Part shown: positions 1 through 5,452 of the stretch, one piece after another
Layout: each line of letters starts with the position of its first letter
How positions within the stretch are numbered: position 1 is the first letter of the stretch
Notes under the pieces: generated by a model
Seen by the model: the letters and a program-made list of their open reading frames with translations, nothing else
Database searches by the model: none
Told to the model about the DNA's origin: nothing
Program-made: the position numbers and the translations under genes
Assembly: GCA_017503945.1 (NCBI GenBank)
Contig: JAFVSB010000036.1
Span: 1-5,452, forward strand
Source: Clostridia bacterium
GTDB lineage: Bacteria; Bacillota; Clostridia; UMGS1810
Direction of reading: 5' to 3'
DNA: 5,452 nt

Positions 1-1
1 A

Positions 2-1618
2 TGGAAGGGATTTTTGCTTGGTCTTGTTGTCACAGCTGTAATTCAGTCATCATCAGCCACCACAGTTATGCTTGTTGGTTTTGTTAACTCAGGCATAATG
101 AAGCTTGGGCAGACAATCAGCATAATCATGGGTGCCAACATTGGTACCACTGTTACATCCTGGCTTTTGAGTACTGCTGACATCAAAGGCACAGCTATGC
201 TTATAAAGCTATTTAAGCCCGAATCATTTACACCGATTCTTGCTGCCATAGGTCTTATTATGAACATGATGGCCAAAGATGACAGGCGCCGCAACACCTC
301 TACCATACTCATTGGCTTTGCAATTCTGATGTTTGGTATGGATATGATGAGCTCATCTGTTGAAGGTCTTCGCGATAATGCCACATTTACCAATCTGCTC
401 ACAATGTTCTCAAATCCCATCATGGGTATTTTGGTTGGCACATTGTTCACTGCAGTTATTCAGTCTTCATCAGCGTCTGTCGGTGTGCTGCAGGCACTTT
501 CTCTTTCTTGTATTATACCTTATTCAACGGCTATTCCCGTTATTCTTGGTCAGAACATCGGCACAACCATCACTCCCATAATTTCTGCCATCAGTGGCAA
601 CACTGAATCAAAGAGGGTGGCAATCACCTGCCTCTATATTAAGATGATTGGTGTAGTAGTTGTTGTTGGCGTGTTCTATCTTTTAAATTCGCTTATTGGT
701 TTTGAATTTATGAGTTATCGTGCAGGTGCTTTTGATATAGCTGTTATTCACACTTTATTTAATATTATATCCACAGTCATTCTTCTTCCTGTCAGCAATT
801 TATTTGAAAAACTTGCTGTATTAACAGTGAAAAACAAAAAAGAAGAACGCGAGCTCGATGCATTTGCTGCTCTTGATGATCGCTTCCTTGCTATGCCTGC
901 ATTTGCCGTTGAAAAATGTAAGGAGCTTGTTTATGAAATGGCAAATATATCTGTTGATGCATTTCGCAAGGCAATAACTCTTCTTGATAAATTTGATAAT
1001 GACACCTTCAAAGAAGTTCAGGCATTGGAAACATCAATTGACAAGTATGAGGATAAAACCAGCACTTATCTTGTTAAGATTGCTGCAAACAATATGTCAT
1101 CAAAAGATAGTAGGGTAGTAACAGAGCTGCTCCACTGCATTGGTGACATTGAGAGAATTTCAGACCACGCACTAAACATTGCCGAAGCTGCCAAAGAAAT
1201 CAGCGATAAAGGCGTCACTTTCTCCCAAAAGGCAACTTCTGATATCAAGATTATAACTGATGCAGTTGCTGAAATTCTTGATTTGACGATTTCGGCATTT
1301 GTTAATGAAGATCTTGAAAAAGCCAAAAATGTTGAGCCTCTTGAACAGGTTATCGACCGCTTGAAGCGTGTGATCAAAAATGGTCACATTTCAAGACTCC
1401 GTCAGGGCGATTGCACCATGGAGCTTGGGTTTATTTTGTCTGATCTTTTGACCAACTATGAAAGAATTTCTGACCATTGTTCAAATATCGCCGTGTGCGT
1501 CATTGAGATTGCCCATGATTCATTGGAAACTCATGAATATCTTAATCAGGTTAAAACCGGTGGCGAAGAATTCACACAAATGTATAATGCTTACAAGCAA
1601 AAATATTACATAGAATAA
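2..1618 (+). CDS. Na+/phosphate cotransporter family protein with C-terminal PhoU domain (N-terminus cut by window edge)
   Basis: This is probably a sodium-coupled inorganic phosphate importer of the NptA/YjbB (Na/Pi cotransporter, SLC34-related) family in the cytoplasmic membrane. The frame is open from base 2 and gives 538 visible residues. The TTG at 14 lies inside a conserved membrane segment, so it is not the start; by family comparison I estimate about 45-50 N-terminal residues are missing. The family hallmark QSSSA occurs twice, at visible residues 15-19 and 154-158, each preceded by TAVI. These mark the two inverted halves of the transporter. Hydrophobic segments fill residues 1 to about 265. 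From about 300 to 515 there is a charged helical region with two PhoU-type ExxRxSDH...NIA motifs (residues 384-394 and 487-497), as in metal-binding PhoU repeats. The PhoU part may adjust transport to phosphate status; this is inferred from the family. The stop is TAA 1616-1618, and no terminator separates it from the MATE gene downstream. Direct proof of phosphate as substrate is not in the sequence. Confidence 0.93.
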   Translation, partial: WKGFLLGLVVTAVIQSSSATTVMLVGFVNSGIMKLGQTISIIMGANIGTTVTSWLLSTADIKGTAMLIKLFKPESFTPILAAIGLIMNMMAKDDRRRNTSTILIGFAILMFGMDMMSSSVEGLRDNATFTNLLTMFSNPIMGILVGTLFTAVIQSSSASVGVLQALSLSCIIPYSTAIPVILGQNIGTTITPIISAISGNTESKRVAITCLYIKMIGVVVVVGVFYLLNSLIGFEFMSYRAGAFDIAVIHTLFNIISTVILLPVSNLFEKLAVLTVKNKKEERELDAFAALDDRFLAMPAFAVEKCKELVYEMANISVDAFRKAITLLDKFDNDTFKEVQALETSIDKYEDKTSTYLVKIAANNMSSKDSRVVTELLHCIGDIERISDHALNIAEAAKEISDKGVTFSQKATSDIKIITDAVAEILDLTISAFVNEDLEKAKNVEPLEQVIDRLKRVIKNGHISRLRQGDCTMELGFILSDLLTNYERISDHCSNIAVCVIEIAHDSLETHEYLNQVKTGGEEFTQMYNAYKQKYYIE

Positions 1619-1633
1619 TGGTTTAACATTATT
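1614..1633 (+). other. Short AT-rich inverted repeat over the stop codon of the Na/Pi gene
   Basis: AATAATG (1614-1620) and CATTATT (1627-1633) are exact reverse complements around a 6-base loop. The stem has only one G-C pair and no U-tract follows, so it is unlikely to be a terminator. The right arm can also pair with AATAAT at 1646-1651, which would place the purine-rich ribosome binding site in the loop. It may be chance in AT-rich sequence. Confidence 0.25.
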
Positions 1634-1635
1634 AC

Positions 1636-1645
1636 GAAAGGAAAG
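1636..1645 (+). promoter_or_regulatory. Ribosome binding site of the MATE gene, unusually far from its ATG
   Basis: GAAAGGAAAG is the only Shine-Dalgarno-like sequence ahead of ATG 1660. Its last base is 14 bases from the ATG, and the AGG core is 18 bases away, longer than the usual 5-10. The downstream cyclophilin gene has nearly the same element (GAAAGGAAA then AATAA) at normal spacing, which supports this being the real site. The next in-frame ATG, at 1696, has no purine-rich site before it. Confidence 0.6.
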
Positions 1646-1659
1646 AATAATAACATACT

Positions 1660-3042
1660 ATGAAAACAATCAAAACTTTGTTTAGACCAACCGATATGAC
1701 GGTGGGTAAACCGTGGAAAAGTATTGTTATGTTTTCCATTCCCATGATCATTGGTAATATCGCTCAGCAGCTTTACAGCACAGTAGATAGCATTGTTGTT
1801 GGTCATTATGTAGGTGACAATGCTCTCGCTGCAGTAGGCAGTGCAGCTCCGCTTTTCAATTTGCTGCTTGTGTTGTTTGTTGGCATCTCTGCAGGTGTCG
1901 GCATTATGGTTGCTCAGTATTTTGGTGCAAGATCTCGCGAAGAGCTATCTTCCACCATTGGCACATGCATCACACTCACAGCCTTAGCGTCTTTATTCAT
2001 TATGCTTGTGGCACCTCCCATAATAAAACCACTTTTGTGGCTATTAAACACCCCCGACGAAATACTCAATGATTGCACAAGATATCTTGTGATAATGATG
2101 TATGGTGCAGCGGGTATGGCATATTATAATATCCTCAGCGGCATACTGCGCGGTCTTGGCGATTCTTTTTCGGCTCTTTTGTATTTGCTTGTTGCCACAA
2201 TTCTCAATATTGTGCTTGACATCTTGTTTGTTGCCAAATTCAATATGGGTGTTGCAGGTGTATCTGTTGCCACAGTCATTGCCCAGATTGTATCTTCTGT
2301 TCTTTGCCTGTGGAAATTGATGAATATGAAGGAACTGTTCAATCTTGGCAAAAAAGAGCTTAGAATGACCAAAAAGCACCTTTCGCAAATTGTCAAACTT
2401 GGTCTGCCATCGGGTATGACACAAGCAATTTTTTCATCAGCAATGATAATTGTTCAATCTCTCACAAACCAATTCGGCACAGCTTTTATTGCAGCCAATG
2501 TAATTGTTATGCGTGTCGATGGCTTTGCCATGATGCCCAATTTTTCATTCGGCACTGCAATGACAACCTATGCAGGTCAAAATATTGGTGCGGGCAGACT
2601 CGACCGCGTAAAGGAAGGTGCTAAGCAAGGCACATTCATTGCTGTAGCTTGTTCTGCTTTTATTACATTGATTATTTTGCTGTTTGGTAAATATCTCATG
2701 GCTATCTTTACCGAAACACGCTCCTTGGTAGATTTGAGTGTATATCTTATGCGCATTCTTGCAGTAGGCTATATAGCCATGGCAATCACACAGAGCTTGT
2801 CGGGCGTGATGCGCGGTGCAGGTGACACCATGACTCCCATGTGGATTTCACTTTGCACAACTGTTCTTTTGAGAATTCCGGTTGCATATGGCATTTCATA
2901 TTTCACTCGTACTCCCGAGCTGCCTTACGGTCGTTTTGAATGCATACAGATTTCTCTCCTCATAACCTGGGTTATGGGTGCTGTGCTCACTGCAATCTTC
3001 TATCGTGTGGGTAAATGGAAAAATAAAGCTATAATGAATTGA
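1660..3042 (+). CDS. MATE family efflux transporter
   Basis: This is an integral membrane exporter of the multidrug and toxic compound extrusion (MATE) family, which swaps Na+ or H+ for cationic drugs, dyes or metabolites. The substrate cannot be told from sequence. At 460 residues it matches the usual family length of about 440-470 and is hydrophobic throughout, consistent with 12 membrane helices. The N-terminal signature is present: MTVGKPW leading into FSIPMIIGN (25-33), then Y39..VD43, VVG (46-48) and ALAAVG (55-60). The internal two-lobe duplication is visible as SGILRGLGDS (160-169) and SGVMRGAGDT (381-390). A conserved segment, MPNFSFGTAMTTYAGQNIGAG, lies at about 292-312. The start is taken as ATG 1660 because it has the only ribosome binding site, although spacing is long; M13 is an alternative. 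It follows the Na/Pi gene by 41 bases and precedes the cyclophilin by 18, so co-transcription is likely. The family call is firm; a NorM or DinF subtype is not assigned. Confidence 0.95.
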   Translation: MKTIKTLFRPTDMTVGKPWKSIVMFSIPMIIGNIAQQLYSTVDSIVVGHYVGDNALAAVGSAAPLFNLLLVLFVGISAGVGIMVAQYFGARSREELSSTIGTCITLTALASLFIMLVAPPIIKPLLWLLNTPDEILNDCTRYLVIMMYGAAGMAYYNILSGILRGLGDSFSALLYLLVATILNIVLDILFVAKFNMGVAGVSVATVIAQIVSSVLCLWKLMNMKELFNLGKKELRMTKKHLSQIVKLGLPSGMTQAIFSSAMIIVQSLTNQFGTAFIAANVIVMRVDGFAMMPNFSFGTAMTTYAGQNIGAGRLDRVKEGAKQGTFIAVACSAFITLIILLFGKYLMAIFTETRSLVDLSVYLMRILAVGYIAMAITQSLSGVMRGAGDTMTPMWISLCTTVLLRIPVAYGISYFTRTPELPYGRFECIQISLLITWVMGAVLTAIFYRVGKWKNKAIMN

Positions 3043-3043
3043 C

Positions 3044-3050
3044 AGAAAGG
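3044..3050 (+). promoter_or_regulatory. Ribosome binding site of the cyclophilin gene
   Basis: AGAAAGG ends 10 bases before ATG 3061 and lies just after the MATE stop codon (TGA 3040-3042). The 18-base gap holds nothing but this site, which fixes the start and argues for translation from a shared transcript. Confidence 0.75.
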
Positions 3051-3060
3051 AAATAATAAA

Positions 3061-3549
3061 ATGGATGAAAATACAAAAGTAATATTTGAAATGGATGATG
3101 GCACTTCATTTACTGTGGAACTATATCCCGAACATGCTCCCGAAACAGTTGATAATTTCATTGAGCTTGTAAATGATGGCTTTTATGATGGGCTTACATT
3201 CCATCGCATAATACCGGGTTTTATGACTCAGGGTGGCGATCCCGAAGGCACAGGCATGGGAGGCAGCGGCACCAATATTACAGGTGAATTTGCTCAAAAC
3301 GGCATCACCAACAACTTAAAACACGAAAGAGGCGTTATTTCAATGGCTCGCTCCATGATGCCAAATTCTGCCAGCAGCCAGTTTTTCATTTGCTTTGATG
3401 ATGCACCTCATCTCGATGGGGCATATGCTGCATTCGGAAGGGTAATCGAAGGTATGGATGCAGTTGATAAAATGGCACTTGTTCCCACCGATTATAATGA
3501 CAAGCCCCTCACACCTGTTGTGATGACCAAGGTTTATATAGCTGAATAA
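3061..3549 (+). CDS. Peptidyl-prolyl cis-trans isomerase, cyclophilin type
   Basis: This enzyme catalyses cis-trans isomerisation of X-Pro peptide bonds and assists protein folding. It has 162 residues and is a single-domain bacterial cyclophilin of normal length. There is no signal peptide or lipobox, so it should be cytoplasmic. The active-site block is clear: FHRIIPGFMTQGGD at 47-60, with R49, F54 and Q57 matching human CypA R55, F60 and Q63. SMAR (94-97) and SQFFI (106-110) follow, with Q107 and F109 matching CypA Q111 and F113. HLDG (117-120) holds H117 where CypA has W121; non-Trp residues are common here in bacterial cyclophilins and usually lower cyclosporin affinity. G126 and V128 close the fold, followed by the short C-terminal strand TKVYIAE. 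It follows the MATE gene by 18 bases, and a strong terminator lies 12 bases after its stop, so it is probably the last gene of its transcript. It could be named ppiB-like, but bacterial cyclophilin names are not orthology-safe. Confidence 0.95.
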   Translation: MDENTKVIFEMDDGTSFTVELYPEHAPETVDNFIELVNDGFYDGLTFHRIIPGFMTQGGDPEGTGMGGSGTNITGEFAQNGITNNLKHERGVISMARSMMPNSASSQFFICFDDAPHLDGAYAAFGRVIEGMDAVDKMALVPTDYNDKPLTPVVMTKVYIAE

Positions 3550-3561
3550 TTTTTATTATAG

Positions 3562-3594
3562 AAAAATCTCTGAACTGTGTTCGGAGATTTTTTT
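3562..3594 (+). terminator. Rho-independent terminator after the cyclophilin gene
   Basis: The 5' arm AAAAATCTCTGAA (3562-3574) and the 3' arm TTCGGAGATTTTT (3580-3592) form a 13-bp stem with one G-U wobble and a 5-base loop. A run of seven T residues (3588-3594) completes it. It begins 12 bases after the cyclophilin TAA. It ends only 24 bases before the galT start codon, so galT expression must come from read-through or from a promoter that overlaps this element. Confidence 0.88.
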
Positions 3595-3604
3595 GTAGTG
3601 CATG

Positions 3605-3610
3605 AGAGGA
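3605..3610 (+). promoter_or_regulatory. Ribosome binding site that sets the galT start
   Basis: AGAGGA ends 8 bases before ATG 3619, an ideal spacing. It favours this start over the in-frame GTG at 3577, which lies in the loop of the terminator hairpin and lacks a ribosome binding site. Confidence 0.8.
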
Positions 3611-3618
3611 TTAATCAG

Positions 3619-5112
3619 ATGAATATTCATCGTTCTATAAAGAAACTTATTCAATACGCTCTGCAATCAGGCCTCATTTGCAGTTCAGATGTGATTTACA
3701 CAACCAACCTTCTGATAGATGCATTAGGTCTGGATAGCTTTGATGACACTCCGATTGATGATACCGCAATTGATTTAGAAAATATTTTGAATGAAATTCT
3801 TGATTATGCAATCAAAGCAGGATTGTGTGAGGATTGCGTCACTCAAAGAGATTTGTTTGACACACGCATCATGGGGCTTTTGGTGCCGCGTCCGAGCGAG
3901 GTTATTCACAAATTTTGGAGTCTTTATTCCAAATCACCCAAGAGTGCAACTGATTATTTTTATAAGCTTAGCTGTGATAGCAATTACATCCGTCGTCATC
4001 GTATTGCCAAAGACAAAAAGTGGGTGGTTACTACGCAATATGGTGATGTTGACATCACAATAAATCTTTCAAAACCCGAAAAAGACCCAATGTCAATTGC
4101 AGCGGCAAAATCAGCTCCGCAAAGCGGCTATCCAAAATGCCAGCTATGCAAGGAAAACGAAGGTTATTCAGGCAATGTCAATTCACCTGCAAGGCAAAAT
4201 CACAGAATTATTCCCCTTGAACTCAATGAAACCGAATGGTTTATGCAATATTCGCCATATGTGTATTACAATGAACATTGTATTGTTTTCAATTCCTGCC
4301 ACACTCCCATGAAGATAGAAAAAGCCACATTTAAAAAACTGCTTGATTTTGCCTTCCTTTTTCCTCATTATTTTATTGGGTCTAATGCAGATTTGCCCAT
4401 TGTTGGCGGGTCAATACTCAGTCATGACCATTTTCAGGGGGGCAGATATGATTTTGCTATGGCAAAAGCACCCATAGAAAAGCATTTTTCATTCGCAGGC
4501 TTTGATGATGTAGAGGCTGGCATAGTCAAATGGCCCATGTCCACTATAAGGCTTCGCTCAGCTTGTGCAGATAGTCTTGTTAATCTTGCCGATAAGATTT
4601 TGACATCATGGCGCAGCTATAGTGATGAATCAGATTTTGTTTTTGCTCACACCCTCGGCGAAGCTCACAACACCATAACACCAATCGCTCGCAAAAACGG
4701 CAGCAAATATGAGCTTGATCTTGTCCTTCGCAACAACATCACCACCCCCGAGCATCCTCTGGGAGTTTATCATCCTCATGCCGAGCTTCATAACATAAAA
4801 AAAGAAAACATCGGCTTGATAGAAGTTATGGGTCTTGCGGTGCTGCCTGCAAGGCTTGATGGCGAACTGGATATATTAGCAGATGCAATAGCAAACGATA
4901 AAGACATATCCAAAATTGAGTCTGTATCCAAGCATCATGAGTGGGTGATGAGCTTTATAGGTAATTACCCCAAACTAAATCCTGATAACATTCATGATAT
5001 CTTAAAATCAGAGGTTGGCAAAGCATTTGTCAAGGTTCTTGAGCACGCCGGGGTTTTCAAAAGAGATGCCCACGGCACAAAAGCATTTTTAAGATTTATA
5101 AATCAGATATAA
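3619..5112 (+). CDS. galT: UDP-glucose--hexose-1-phosphate uridylyltransferase, class II
   Basis: GalT transfers UMP from UDP-glucose to galactose-1-phosphate, giving UDP-galactose and glucose-1-phosphate in the cytoplasmic Leloir pathway. In some gut bacteria it serves the lacto-N-biose/galacto-N-biose route. The 497-residue length fits the Firmicutes-type class II enzyme (about 490-500), not the roughly 350-residue class I form. Family motifs are visible in order: CQLC (174-177, a Cys pair), NSPARQNHR (188-196), the YSPYVYYNEHC segment, SHDHFQGG (268-275), HPH (385-387) and IGLIEVMGLAVLP. H271 in HDHFQ aligns with the nucleophilic His of the class I HPHxQ motif (E. coli H166), and Q273 with Q168; this alignment is my inference. 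ATG 3619 is chosen because AGAGGA precedes it; the frame is open further upstream, but through a terminator. No galK or galE lies beside it in the window. A hairpin follows the stop directly. Codon use resembles the neighbours, so there is no sign of recent transfer. Confidence 0.95.
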   Translation: MNIHRSIKKLIQYALQSGLICSSDVIYTTNLLIDALGLDSFDDTPIDDTAIDLENILNEILDYAIKAGLCEDCVTQRDLFDTRIMGLLVPRPSEVIHKFWSLYSKSPKSATDYFYKLSCDSNYIRRHRIAKDKKWVVTTQYGDVDITINLSKPEKDPMSIAAAKSAPQSGYPKCQLCKENEGYSGNVNSPARQNHRIIPLELNETEWFMQYSPYVYYNEHCIVFNSCHTPMKIEKATFKKLLDFAFLFPHYFIGSNADLPIVGGSILSHDHFQGGRYDFAMAKAPIEKHFSFAGFDDVEAGIVKWPMSTIRLRSACADSLVNLADKILTSWRSYSDESDFVFAHTLGEAHNTITPIARKNGSKYELDLVLRNNITTPEHPLGVYHPHAELHNIKKENIGLIEVMGLAVLPARLDGELDILADAIANDKDISKIESVSKHHEWVMSFIGNYPKLNPDNIHDILKSEVGKAFVKVLEHAGVFKRDAHGTKAFLRFINQI

Positions 5113-5146
5113 CAAAAGCAGCGCATTTCGTAATGCGCTGCTTTTG
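5113..5146. terminator. Bidirectional terminator hairpin between convergent genes
   Basis: The arms 5113-5127 and 5132-5146 (CAAAAGCAGCGCATT and its exact complement) form a perfect 15-bp stem with a 4-base TCGT loop. The hairpin starts at the base after the galT TAA (5110-5112) and ends one base before the minus-strand TAG (5148-5150). Each strand has four T residues at the 3' foot of the stem, broken by a G, so the U-tracts are short in both directions. The position between convergent stops and the GC-rich stem centre support a shared terminator. Confidence 0.85.
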
Positions 5147-5147
5147 G

Positions 5148-5452
5148 CTATAGTCCCAATTCATTTTTTATTGTGATCCATATGTCAGTTGTTTCAAATC
5201 CTCTTCGCCAGCTTGCCACACCTGCCAGATTATATTTTTTTGCAAGCGCAACTCTTGCGCGTATGCTATCGGCATTTTCAAGCCATAGCACATAGCTTTT
5301 TCCGTCTTTTTCCCAGCTGTATTTGGTGAGGGAATGCTTGGCATCATATTCGCCCTTTGCATTATTTTCTTCAATGTATTTTTGGGCAGTCATCATTGAA
5401 ATCGACTCTGATGACACGGCCACACCGTTTTTGATTTGCCAGCATCTCACAT
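5148..5452 (-). CDS. C-terminal end of a glycoside hydrolase family 18-like protein (start beyond right edge)
   Basis: Only the last 100 residues are visible. The frame runs off the window, so the GTG at 5450-5448 is probably not the true start. The segment YVLWLENADSIRARVALAKK (53-72), followed by YNLAGVASWRRGFE (73-86) and IW (90-91), resembles the end of the (beta/alpha)8 barrel in YaaH/YdhD-type GH18 proteins. There a W(F/Y)E(D/N)ADSI segment leads to a last-strand GxxxWxxG motif with a sugar-contacting Trp (here W81). Such proteins act on chitin, peptidoglycan or spore-cortex glycans, usually outside the cell or at the spore surface. The catalytic DxxDxDxE motif, signal peptide and any LysM or S-layer domains would be upstream and cannot be checked, so activity and location are open. 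No carbohydrate-binding domain follows the barrel, so the catalytic domain ends the protein. The TAG stop (5150-5148) abuts the shared hairpin. The gene converges on galT, which need not mean a functional link. Confidence 0.75.
   Translation of the reverse strand, partial: VRCWQIKNGVAVSSESISMMTAQKYIEENNAKGEYDAKHSLTKYSWEKDGKSYVLWLENADSIRARVALAKKYNLAGVASWRRGFETTDIWITIKNELGL

Noticed and set aside
14..16. TTG as the start of the Na/Pi cotransporter gene
   Set aside because: The frame stays open to the window edge, and the TTG lies in the conserved segment just before the first QSSSA motif, so the true start is outside the window.
43..450. 135-codon open frame on the minus strand
   Set aside because: It is fully antisense to the conserved Na/Pi transporter frame, has no recognisable family and no ribosome binding site that I could support; it is a shadow frame.
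11..475. Two QSSSA-containing stretches as a DNA repeat
   Set aside because: The similarity is at protein level and reflects the known internal duplication of the transporter family, not a recent DNA duplication.
1583..1588. Perfect TATAAT near the end of the Na/Pi gene as a MATE promoter
   Set aside because: No -35-like hexamer lies 16-18 bases upstream, and TATAAT is expected by chance in AT-rich coding sequence. It is not strong enough to call.
2044..2424. Overlapping open frames on both strands inside the MATE gene
   Set aside because: They lie within a clearly conserved coding frame, and their translations look like shadow protein with no domain.
3577..3618. Upstream in-frame GTG start for galT, adding 14 residues
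   Set aside because: The GTG lies in the loop of the terminator hairpin, has no ribosome binding site, and adds residues not typical of the family. ATG 3619 has AGAGGA at ideal spacing.

Overview
The window looks like ordinary chromosome from a low-GC Gram-positive anaerobe, most likely a clostridial member of the Bacillota. I base this on three things: AT-rich sequence, purine-rich GAAAGGAAA-type ribosome binding sites, and a class II (Firmicutes-type) galactose-1-phosphate uridylyltransferase. I cannot name a genus. There are five protein genes, two of them cut by the window edges. There are no RNA genes, mobile elements, CRISPR arrays or phage genes, and no gene-free stretch longer than about 70 bases.

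Region 1 (1-3594, + strand). Three genes run in the same direction with short gaps: an N-terminally cut Na+/phosphate cotransporter with a C-terminal PhoU domain, a MATE-family multidrug/metabolite exporter (41-base gap), and a small cytoplasmic cyclophilin-type prolyl isomerase (18-base gap). I see no terminator between them. A strong rho-independent terminator follows the cyclophilin at 3562-3594, so the three may share one transcript. Their functions (phosphate uptake, efflux, protein folding) do not form an obvious pathway.

Region 2 (3595-5112, + strand). A complete class II galT (UDP-glucose--hexose-1-phosphate uridylyltransferase) starts only 24 bases after the U-tract of that terminator. 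Its most plausible start is ATG 3619, preceded by AGAGGA. A start upstream at 3577 would lie inside the terminator hairpin and is rejected. No galK or galE is visible.

Region 3 (5113-5452). A perfect 15-bp hairpin sits between the converging stop codons of galT and a minus-strand gene, and probably ends transcription in both directions. The minus-strand gene is cut by the right edge. Only its last 100 residues are visible, and they resemble the C-terminal end of a glycoside hydrolase family 18 (GH18/YaaH-like) domain.

I found no convincing undescribed system. The points worth a second look are modest: the terminator crowded against the galT start, the long Shine-Dalgarno spacing of the MATE gene, the orphan setting of galT, and a codon-context bias in which Pro before Glu is always CCC here.
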